From Lentisphaeria bacterium (GTDB taxonomy: Bacteria; Verrucomicrobiota; Lentisphaeria; Victivallales; UBA1829), in NCBI GenBank assembly GCA_017540385.1, contig JAFYBD010000151.1, positions 1 to 6,317 of the forward strand: DNA of 6,317 nt, in the 5' to 3' direction. Both the position numbers and the translations under genes were made by a program. Positions 1 through 5,689 of this stretch are shown piece by piece (the stretch's first letter is position 1; every line of letters starts with the position of its first letter). The notes under the pieces were generated by a model that saw only the letters and a list, made by a program, of their open reading frames with translations, ran no database searches and was not told the DNA's origin.

Positions 1-818
1 AGCAGTTCCCGCATGGCGCCGGGACTGCGGTGGATGCTGTGTCCGGAATGGACGATCACTTCGCTTTCGGCGTTGTCGAGATGGCTGCTGGAGTACGGCA
101 CCACGCCGTCGGTGCCGCCGGGATGGTCGGCATGATCCTGGTCGCCGATGATCGAGTGATAGACAAGCCCTTTTTTCATGGGGGAGTCCGCAAGGGCCTG
201 AATGAAGAGGGAATCCGGGTCAAGGTCATAGAGGCCGGAGACGGAAGGCTGGTCGTCTTTGTCTCCTCTTTCGCGGTGCAATCGTTCCAGCTCCTCATAC
301 TTTTCCTTGTTGATTTTTTCGAATACACGGGCGAAGAGCGGGAGTTTTTCCCGCAGCGCTTTCGGAAGGCTGACGAGCCGCGAGCCGAAGCGGGCGAGCG
401 ACCACTTCGCCATTTCGGAACCTCTGTGCGGCACGGCCATGAAAACGACACGGTTGACGAACGGCAGCGGCGGGAGGACGGCGAACGTCTCGACCGCGTC
501 CATTTCTTCTTCCGAGAGAGATGCCGTGATCTCGTCCCATGTCCGCTGCGTCACCGTTTCGACCATGTAGTGCGGATCGTCCTGCAACAGCGTGCGGGAG
601 ACCAACCCGCCCATGCTATGCCCGATCAGGACCATCTTGTCGAAATTCTCGCGCGCCTCCGGGGTGGTCCCGAGTTCCTCCCGCGCGGAAAGGAGTATCT
701 GGCGCAGATTGCCGGCGGTCGCCAGGATCGGCATCCCGCTGGAGAAGGAGAAGAACCAGAACTGATAGCGTTTCCGGATGACCGGGTCGTTCTTCAGCGC
801 GTTGATCATCTGCACCCA
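1..818 (-). CDS. Alpha/beta hydrolase catalytic part (continuation after frameshift, partial at window edge)
   Basis: This is the catalytic continuation of the lipoprotein hydrolase, shifted in frame and open without a stop to the window edge (about 272 codons). It begins WVQMINALKNDPV at 818 and contains GHSMGG with the nucleophile Ser codon at 615-617 (about residue 435 if the frames are joined). Then come MAVPHRGSEMAKW, a motif common in this hydrolase group, GTDGVVPY with the probable catalytic Asp at 108-110, and SGHSIH with the probable catalytic His at 39-41. The triad order Ser-Asp-His and the spacing fit a serine alpha/beta hydrolase. The protein normally continues a little further to its C-terminus, outside the window. 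If translated separately, an ATG at 807-809 overlaps the TGA of the upstream frame (806-808), so translational coupling is conceivable. That product would lack the oxyanion-hole strand and probably be inactive. Intact triad motifs suggest a recent mutation or an assembly error. Confidence 0.8.
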
Positions 819-1921
819 TGTGTATTGGGACTGGACATCAATCCATGAATGAAGACCACTGGGATCTTGTCCGGCTGGTACGGTTCGATCAGGAACAGCC
901 CGGAGTTTTCCTCCTGATGGTCGGATTCCAGCATGACGGAGATCAGGTTTCGGTCGGGCAGGCTGTTCAGGAAGCAGGCGAGGGGAGTGGAGAAGTCAAG
1001 CGCAAGCGGGACGTTCTCCTCCGCCAGGAAGGCGAGCTCGGCGGGGGCTGTTTCCTCCAAGGAGGTGTCCAGATAGTCCAACCTCACCTCCATGTCGTCC
1101 GAGTCATTTCCGTTGAGTTCCACGATCAGCGTCACCGGGATCGTCAGCCCCCTCGGGCTTTTCAGGATCTTGTGCGTGTCCTGAGGCGCGAGGAAACCGA
1201 CCAGCGGGACTCCGACGCCGGGCTGACGGTTTTTCTGCATCAGGGCCTTGACTGAGTAATCGGAGCAGAGGGAAAAATCCTCGACCGTGTCATCGGGGAC
1301 GGAAAGATGATAGAACGGCTTCTCGAAGAAATAACGCCGGTCTTCCAGGTCAAGCAGGCTGAAGGAATTGTTCGCCAGCAGCTTATGCTCCTTCAGATAG
1401 CTGAAGATGCCGCGGCAGGAGTCGTTGTAGATCTGCATCATGCGGAAAGATGCGAAGTTGCTGAACGTCGTATCGTGATCCGGCCAGGCGGCAAATACCT
1501 CTCTCGTGTAGTAAAGCGCCGAAAGATGGCCGCGGATGGCAAACTCCATGTCGCCCGAGTCAAGTGCGACCCAGCGGCAGAGATCGGCGGCGATGCGCAG
1601 GTATTTCGGATCGTCGGAGATCGCATAATACTCGTTGAGCTTGTGCAGGGCCTCCACGGGGTTCTTTTCATAGTCGACCTGCTCCATGTTGCCGCGCAGG
1701 AAATTCTCGGACTCGAAAGACAGCCCCTCGCGGGAGAACGACTCATCCTGATAATATCTTTCCTTTTCCGATGCCGACGCGGGCGAGATCGTCACCTCGC
1801 GGCTCTGCACAAAAGAACACGAAGTCAGCAGCAGCCAAGCCGCCGCCATGACTGCCAGTTGCATAATCGCACCCATGCGGAACCAGCCGGGAAAACGACT
1901 CCGTCCGAAGGTTTGTTTCAT
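806..1921 (-). CDS. Lipoprotein alpha/beta hydrolase, N-terminal part (frameshifted)
   Basis: This frame encodes 371 residues: the N-terminal half of a membrane-anchored, probably esterase- or lipase-like, lipoprotein. A basic, hydrophobic leader (residues 1-34) ends in the lipobox-like LLTSC, making Cys35 the likely lipidated residue after signal peptidase II cleavage. Residues about 36-350 form a long unrecognised region before the hydrolase core. The core begins at about residue 353 with IPVVFIHGLMSSPNT, the beta-strand plus HG oxyanion-hole segment of alpha/beta hydrolases. After Thr367 the frame runs into HGCR and a TGA. In relatives this segment normally continues T-W, and the continuation (WVQMINALKND) is found in another frame immediately downstream. 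The start at 1921 is supported by a GAGGAG ribosome site at 1930-1935, 8 nt away. The gene lies 46 nt after the DUF4105 gene and is probably co-transcribed with it. The substrate cannot be read from the sequence. Confidence 0.85.
   Translation of the reverse strand: MKQTFGRSRFPGWFRMGAIMQLAVMAAAWLLLTSCSFVQSREVTISPASASEKERYYQDESFSREGLSFESENFLRGNMEQVDYEKNPVEALHKLNEYYAISDDPKYLRIAADLCRWVALDSGDMEFAIRGHLSALYYTREVFAAWPDHDTTFSNFASFRMMQIYNDSCRGIFSYLKEHKLLANNSFSLLDLEDRRYFFEKPFYHLSVPDDTVEDFSLCSDYSVKALMQKNRQPGVGVPLVGFLAPQDTHKILKSPRGLTIPVTLIVELNGNDSDDMEVRLDYLDTSLEETAPAELAFLAEENVPLALDFSTPLACFLNSLPDRNLISVMLESDHQEENSGLFLIEPYQPDKIPVVFIHGLMSSPNTHGCR
819..823 (-). other. Frameshift site in the hydrolase gene
   Basis: On the coding strand the sequence reads AATACACATGGGTGCAG. 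Removing one CA gives AAT ACA TGG GTG CAG (N-T-W-V-Q), which restores the expected hydrolase motif and joins the two open frames. The simplest explanation is duplication of a CA dinucleotide. A single-base loss is also possible in principle. No X-XXY-YYZ slippery heptamer is visible here, so programmed -1 frameshifting has no support. Confidence 0.75.
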
Positions 1922-1929
1922 GAATTCAT

Positions 1930-1935
1930 CTCCTC
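1930..1935 (-). promoter_or_regulatory. Ribosome binding site of the lipoprotein hydrolase gene
   Basis: GAGGAG on the coding strand lies 8 nt before the ATG at 1919-1921. It favours this start over the in-frame ATG at codon 16 and keeps the full basic n-region of the lipoprotein leader. Confidence 0.75.
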
Positions 1936-1967
1936 AGTTTTGCATATTTGATTCGTAACAGACAGAT

Positions 1968-3038
1968 TCAGCGTTCGCGGAGCCAGCGGGCCTCCGATTC
2001 TCCGCCGTAGCGAGCGGGCGGCGCGTCTTTGCCGTTGCAGAGCCCCGGCACGAGCGAACGCGCCCGGAGCGAGCCGAAGCTCTCCTCTTCGCGGTGAACG
2101 ATCAGGTCTTTCTCGAAAAGCATTCTGGCCGCCATTCCGTTCAACATGACGCGGATGTCGCCGCCGACGTCGTGATCTTCGGTCGGCAGCATCGGCAGAA
2201 GCCCGGTCGTACAGTTGCGGGTGAGGGTGTTGTAGAACTGCGGGTGCCGCCGGAGCTCCGCGGCACGTTCGAAGATCGAAAGGACCGTGTCGTGCAGATC
2301 CCGGCGGTCCAGATTCAGACGGTAGACGTAGAGCGTTTCCCCGCGGTGGTCGACGCGCAATCCGTAGAAGTCATCCGGAGTCCCGGCGAGCATGGCAAGT
2401 CCGAAGCGCCGATAGAGCCCGTCAATGGCGTTCTGGTCTGCGCCCTCGGGCAGACGCGTCTCCAGCGAGATCACGACCGTCGTGCCGTCCGAGAAATTCA
2501 GGCCCAGCATGGAATGGGCGATCTCCTCCATGTTGTCCCAATGCGAAAACACTGCATCGATCGAGGAAATCTGTTCCGGGTCGACGGTCAAGGTGTGGTA
2601 TTGGACTTCGTAATCCGTCTCGGACCGGTAGACGAAATCCCGCACATTGAGAAGTTCGTAGCAGCCGTCGTCGAGCCTGTTCACTTCCAACGTATATCGC
2701 CACGGCGTCTGCCAGAGCGTATGCCGGAAACGTTCTTCCGGGCTGATGAGGCAGAATACCGCGGTAAGCAGGACTTCGATCAGCTGCGTTCCCAGCAGCG
2801 CCCAGCGGAAAAACAGGCTCGCGATCAGCGAAGCCAGCAGCAGGACGACGCCGCACCACGAAATGAAAACCGGAATGTCGAAGGCGTGGAAAAGTGCTCC
2901 GGCACACCACGGCACACCGAGCGCCAGCGCCACAAACGATACCCAGAAGAGCGTCTTCAGCGACCGGATTCCCATGGCGCGCAGAATTCGCATCAGGCTT
3001 TTTTTCAGAGAAAATCGAATTTTCCCGTTTCTGAACAT
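1968..3038 (-). CDS. DUF4105 / Lnb N-terminal periplasmic domain membrane protein
   Basis: The product has 356 residues and belongs to the DUF4105 family, now named after the Lnb N-terminal periplasmic domain. A basic N-terminus is followed by two or three hydrophobic segments (about residues 27-50, 56-76 and 78-98), which should place the remainder in the periplasm. The domain spans about residues 112-310 and shows the family landmarks: NVRDFVYRSETDYEV (131-145), FSHWDNMEEIAHSMLGL with His175, VVISLETR (188-195) and RNCTTGLLP with Cys276. The His and Cys suggest a papain-like catalytic pair. A Bacteroides member, Lnb, is a lipoprotein N-acyltransferase. Whether this protein does the same is unproven, because its membrane segments are N-terminal rather than C-terminal. 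The ATG at 3038 has no clear Shine-Dalgarno sequence, so the start is uncertain by some codons; Met16 is an alternative. The lipoprotein hydrolase gene begins 46 nt downstream. Confidence 0.85.
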   Translation of the reverse strand: MFRNGKIRFSLKKSLMRILRAMGIRSLKTLFWVSFVALALGVPWCAGALFHAFDIPVFISWCGVVLLLASLIASLFFRWALLGTQLIEVLLTAVFCLISPEERFRHTLWQTPWRYTLEVNRLDDGCYELLNVRDFVYRSETDYEVQYHTLTVDPEQISSIDAVFSHWDNMEEIAHSMLGLNFSDGTTVVISLETRLPEGADQNAIDGLYRRFGLAMLAGTPDDFYGLRVDHRGETLYVYRLNLDRRDLHDTVLSIFERAAELRRHPQFYNTLTRNCTTGLLPMLPTEDHDVGGDIRVMLNGMAARMLFEKDLIVHREEESFGSLRARSLVPGLCNGKDAPPARYGGESEARWLRER

Positions 3039-3076
3039 AAGGGAGAATATCAGGTTTCGGTTGTTTATTTACTCTT

Positions 3077-3104
3077 AATTTATCACCCTGTGGATAAAAT
3101 ACAA
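3077..3104 (-). promoter_or_regulatory. Possible promoter of the DUF4105 gene
   Basis: TTGTAT (3099-3104) and TAAATT (3077-3082) are separated by 16 bp on the minus strand, about 40 nt before the ATG at 3038. Each hexamer matches only 4 of 6 sigma70 positions. The spacer holds the 9-mer TTATCCACA (3089-3097), identical to the consensus DnaA box. That 9-mer begins an imperfect dyad, TTATCCACAGGGTGATAA, which overlaps the -10 hexamer. Confidence 0.35.
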
Positions 3105-3197
3105 GCGGAAAAAAGAGGATGACCGCTTTTTCTGCGCGTTTTTCCGCCGGAACTCCATGTACGGCGTACCCAGACGATCACAAAAAGTGAAAAGTCA

Positions 3198-3235
3198 TTG
3201 TGACGCTTTCCTGAAATTATGACGCTTTCATGAAA
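3198..3235 (-). repeat. Tandem pair of 19-bp direct repeats upstream of the DUF4105 gene
   Basis: On the minus strand, TTTCATGAAAGCGTCATAA (3217-3235) is followed directly by TTTCAGGAAAGCGTCACAA (3198-3216). The copies match at 17 of 19 positions. The first contains a perfect palindrome, TTTCATGAAA. A 19-bp period is close to two helical turns, as in operators bound on one face of the DNA. They lie about 160-200 nt before the DUF4105 start and 41-78 nt after the stop of the Sel1-repeat gene. Confidence 0.6.
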
Positions 3236-3244
3236 AAGCAGGTG

Positions 3245-3264
3245 GTGTCAAGTATTTTTGACAC
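3245..3264 (-). terminator. Stem-loop after the Sel1-repeat gene (weak terminator or operator)
   Basis: A perfect 7-bp inverted repeat GTGTCAA/TTGACAC with a 6-nt loop starts 12 nt after the stop codon at 3276. On the transcript it is followed only after about 9 nt by a short U-rich stretch, so it is a poor intrinsic terminator. It could equally be an operator (TGTCAA-6-TTGACA) or a 3'-end stabiliser. Confidence 0.35.
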
Positions 3265-3275
3265 TTTCCGAACCA

Positions 3276-4784
3276 TCAAAAGAACAGATAATTAAGGCAA
3301 TCGATGCAAAAACCGGATACACCATTGACGCCGTCATCCAGCGGAAAGAACGATCGCATTCCGCAACGGCGACACTTGTAGGGAGCTTTATCATATCCCA
3401 ATCTGGCTTCATCTCTTGCTTCCTCCGCTCTCCAGGACAAGGGGTCCCCGGGGTCGTAGTTGGATGAATCCACCGAATTTGGCTGAGAAGAACTGCTCGC
3501 TCTTCGGACAGCCAGAGCTTCTTTCTGTTTTTTTGCCTCTTCTATTTCTTTGGCCTCAGCTTTTTTTACCCTCTCCATGGCCTTTTCAGCATCCTTGATT
3601 CCGTTCTCCGCGGCTTTCTGATACCAATAATAAGCTTGGGCATAATCCTTTTTTCTCATTCCTTTTGCATTCTCATAACAATCAGCAAGTCTATATTGGG
3701 CGTCTGGGTGCCCCTGCTCAGCGGCACGTTTGAAACAACGATAAGCCATCACACCGCTATCGGAATAAAGGAGCGCAAGTTTATACTGAGCATCTCTGGA
3801 TCCTTTATCGGCTTCCTGACTGCAAAGATCGATTGCATCCTCTTTTTTCATAATGAGGAACTCTGGATCGATGAGGTCATACACGATTCTTTTCCTCGCA
3901 CCTTCATGATTCTTGGTATCAGCCTTGCGATACCAGCGGTATGCATACCTGAGATTTTTATCGACTCCATAACCGTTATAATAACACTCCCCCAACCTAT
4001 ACTCGGCTTCGGTCGATCCCAGGGATGCCGCCCTGCGAAAATGGGATACAGCATCCTTATAACGTTCCTCTTCGTATGCCCTCAAACCGTATTCAAGGCT
4101 CATCCGTTCGATTATGGAAATGCCCCAAAGAACTAAGAAAACAGAAATCGCCAACAAAGCGATGACAGAAATAACGATTGAGTGTTTTTTCGGATGCTTA
4201 CTGCTTGTCTGCGGGGGCGAAGGAAGCTTCTGCAGCGGTATCGTCGGGGTAGTTCCAATCGAAATCCTGGCGGCAGATGGAAGAAGAGCCACATCACGCG
4301 GGGTACGCATTGTTACCGGGGGATAAACGTCATCATCCACAGCTTGCAAAGATTTCAGTCGCTCATCCTGGCGGAAAAGTAAAAAAGAATCTTGCGAGGG
4401 GGAAACAACGTCGTCAATTACAGGAGAAATGCGTTTTTGTTTCCGTCCGACCGTTTTTGATACTCTTGAAACTGAGCTTTCCTTTGTGGCTGATTCAACC
4501 TTAAAAGATGATCGTTTAGTCGTTCCATTCTTGATCATTTCAGTAAAAGGAAAGAACCAGTTACGATCGATTAAGAAATAACCTTTCTTCTTAAAATCGT
4601 ATTTGATCGGGGCATTAAACTCCGATCTCAGAAGCTCAAGATCCAGCTTGAATTCAGCATCGGAATAGGCGTGATTCCTCTGGATGACAGCTGCTATCAA
4701 ACGCTCTTTGCTGGGGTACTGTTCTCTGTGCAACAGTTCAACAAGAAGATTTAATCGCGCTATTTGTTTTTTGCCAAGCAACAT
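3276..4784 (-). CDS. Membrane protein with WYL-type winged helix, Sel1 repeats and C-terminal zinc knuckle
   Basis: The product has 502 residues. Residues 1-80 resemble the N-terminal winged helix of WYL-domain regulators: RLNLLVELLHREQYPSKERL, then SDAEFKLDLELLRSEFNAPI and YDFKKKGYFLID. The WYL sensor domain is absent. A Ser/Thr/Pro-rich linker (about 85-200) leads to one hydrophobic helix (about 203-225). Sel1-like repeats follow: AVSHFRRAASLGSTEAEYRLGE from 245, another ending near 300, then 317-345, 346-378 and 382-402. A charged helix (about 400-425) and a polar stretch precede CRRC (471-474) and CIDC (493-496), a probable zinc-binding knuckle. The basic residues before the helix suggest DNA binding in the cytosol and Sel1 repeats outside, as in CadC/ToxR-like regulators; this is inference. 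AGGAGA at 4792-4797, 7 nt before the ATG, supports the start. Base composition is AT-richer than its neighbours. Exact function is unknown. Confidence 0.8.
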   Translation of the reverse strand: MLLGKKQIARLNLLVELLHREQYPSKERLIAAVIQRNHAYSDAEFKLDLELLRSEFNAPIKYDFKKKGYFLIDRNWFFPFTEMIKNGTTKRSSFKVESATKESSVSRVSKTVGRKQKRISPVIDDVVSPSQDSFLLFRQDERLKSLQAVDDDVYPPVTMRTPRDVALLPSAARISIGTTPTIPLQKLPSPPQTSSKHPKKHSIVISVIALLAISVFLVLWGISIIERMSLEYGLRAYEEERYKDAVSHFRRAASLGSTEAEYRLGECYYNGYGVDKNLRYAYRWYRKADTKNHEGARKRIVYDLIDPEFLIMKKEDAIDLCSQEADKGSRDAQYKLALLYSDSGVMAYRCFKRAAEQGHPDAQYRLADCYENAKGMRKKDYAQAYYWYQKAAENGIKDAEKAMERVKKAEAKEIEEAKKQKEALAVRRASSSSQPNSVDSSNYDPGDPLSWRAEEARDEARLGYDKAPYKCRRCGMRSFFPLDDGVNGVSGFCIDCLNYLFF

Positions 4785-4791
4785 TTTGATA

Positions 4792-4797
4792 TCTCCT
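4792..4797 (-). promoter_or_regulatory. Ribosome binding site of the Sel1-repeat gene
   Basis: AGGAGA on the coding strand is 7 nt from the ATG at 4782-4784. It lies in the 57-nt gap after the 201-residue gene, where I see no promoter or terminator. Co-transcription of the two genes is therefore likely. Confidence 0.7.
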
Positions 4798-4841
4798 GTG
4801 TTTCCTGATGCAAGGAATGATTCAAGTTTTGAAATGGATCG

Positions 4842-5447
4842 TTACGAAGCCGGTTTCTTTGGGATGGAATTGCCGATGTAGTCATCCAGCGAATCGAATT
4901 CTTTCCACGGACGGAAACTGTCGTCTTCCGCGCCGGTTTCAGGCTCGGAGGAGGACGCGCGCGTTTCGGGGTTCAGCGAGAAGAAATAGACCGCGCGGTC
5001 GGCCGGATCGTCCTTGATGTAGTACGCCTCGTCGAAAGCGTCGTCCCCGGCCGCAATGCGGTAATAGCGTATCCCCTGATAGTTCTTCGAACGGCAGGCC
5101 GTGACGTCGAAGATCGTGCGCCCCTCCGCGACGACTTTGCCGTGCCGGGGAAGCGCCGTGCCGGTCTTCGCTTTCAGGAGTTTCTCCAGCCGCGGGACCG
5201 GGGCGTCGTCCGTGCCGCAGGTCTCCAGCAGGCGATCGACCTCCTCCGGCGAGAAATGGACCGGGGGCGCTTTCGGTTTGGACTTCTTATGGTCGCGTCT
5301 GAAGAGCAGGAGCGCCGTGAGAGCGCCGGCGATCAGCAGGACCGCGAACAGAATGATTTTCGCCGTTCTGCCTGGCACCGCGATCGCGACGACGGCGATC
5401 AGCAGGGCGAGACGTCCGAGGACGCTGAGCGTTTCCGAATACTTCAC
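4842..5447 (-). CDS. Hypothetical protein with N-terminal membrane hairpin
   Basis: The product has 201 residues and I do not recognise the family. Two hydrophobic helices (about residues 8-24 and 29-49) are joined by a short PGRTAK turn and followed by the basic stretch RRDHKKSKPK. The positive-inside rule therefore puts both ends in the cytosol. The soluble part (about 60-201) has a short acidic helix (SPEEVDRLLETC), a predicted alpha/beta stretch (KVVAEGRTIFDVTACRSKNYQGIRYYRIA, about 104-132), AYYIKDD and VYFFSLNP, then an acidic Ser/Glu-rich tail. The start is GTG (5445-5447): an in-frame TGA lies two codons upstream, and AAAGG sits 8 nt before it. An ATG slightly upstream is in a different frame. 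A good promoter precedes the gene, and the Sel1-repeat gene follows after 57 nt, suggesting a two-gene operon. Both products are membrane proteins with a cytosolic part, so a joint role is possible but unproven. Confidence 0.75.
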   Translation of the reverse strand: MKYSETLSVLGRLALLIAVVAIAVPGRTAKIILFAVLLIAGALTALLLFRRDHKKSKPKAPPVHFSPEEVDRLLETCGTDDAPVPRLEKLLKAKTGTALPRHGKVVAEGRTIFDVTACRSKNYQGIRYYRIAAGDDAFDEAYYIKDDPADRAVYFFSLNPETRASSSEPETGAEDDSFRPWKEFDSLDDYIGNSIPKKPAS

Positions 5448-5513
5448 GGTTCATGCCTTTCGTGTTTGAGCTGGTTCGAGGCGACGGGCGGGGCCGCCGT
5501 CCTGGTACCAAAT

Positions 5514-5541
5514 ACTATACCCCCGGAACCGGGAAAGTCAA
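5514..5541 (-). promoter_or_regulatory. Sigma70-type promoter of the 201-residue gene
   Basis: On the minus strand TTGACT (5536-5541) and TATAGT (5514-5519) are separated by 16 bp. Each hexamer has 5 of 6 consensus positions. The expected transcription start is near 5507, giving a leader of about 60 nt to the GTG at 5447. It lies just downstream of the terminator of the preceding gene, as expected for a new transcription unit. Confidence 0.65.
5522..5533. promoter_or_regulatory. Dyad in the promoter spacer (possible operator)
   Basis: CCCGG-AA-CCGGG is a perfect inverted repeat with 5-bp arms. It lies entirely between the -35 and -10 hexamers of the 5514-5541 promoter, where a bound protein would block or modulate RNA polymerase. 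No regulator is identified. Confidence 0.35.
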
Positions 5542-5603
5542 GCAGCGAACGATGCAAAGTACGGCGGATTCCGTCCGATGCCCCCTGCCTCGTCGCGAAG
5601 ACG

Positions 5604-5640
5604 AAAAAGTCGGCGGCCTGCCGCAAAACAGACCGCCGAC
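5604..5640 (-). terminator. Rho-independent terminator after the GGFGQ-repeat gene
   Basis: An 8-bp GC-rich perfect stem GTCGGCGG/CCGCCGAC (5609-5616 with 5633-5640) encloses a 16-nt loop. On the minus strand it is followed immediately by five T residues (5604-5608). It lies about 50 nt after the stop at 5690. A T5 run also follows on the plus side (5643-5647), so it may act in both directions, although no plus-strand gene is seen here. Confidence 0.8.
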
Positions 5641-5689
5641 GCTTTTTGACCTTTTCACGCGCTCAAAATACGGAGCGCGCAAGGTGATT

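Noticed and set aside
818..824. Programmed -1 ribosomal frameshift in the hydrolase gene
   Set aside because: There is no slippery heptamer, and the zero-frame stop appears after only four extra codons in a conserved motif. An indel is simpler.
30..848. Plus-strand open frame of 272 codons opposite the hydrolase catalytic part
   Set aside because: The minus strand carries GHSMGG and the rest of a catalytic triad here. The plus frame has no recognisable domain and no ribosome site I can see.
1307..1951. Plus-strand open frame of 214 codons opposite the lipoprotein N-terminal part
   Set aside because: It is a shadow of the lipoprotein frame, which has a lipobox and a good ribosome site.
3061..3104. 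Replication origin suggested by a DnaA box next to AT-rich sequence
   Set aside because: Only one exact box is present, with no array and no dnaA, dnaN or other origin-linked genes in the window.
2094..3122. Long plus-strand open frame of 342 codons opposite the DUF4105 gene
   Set aside because: It is antisense to a gene with clear family motifs. Its translation is low in hydrophobic structure and rich in Arg/Gln/His, as expected for a GC-biased shadow frame.
3099..3131. AAGCGG/CCGCTT inverted repeat as a terminator
   Set aside because: The stem is only 6 bp with a 14-nt loop. The T run after it favours the plus strand, where no gene ends.
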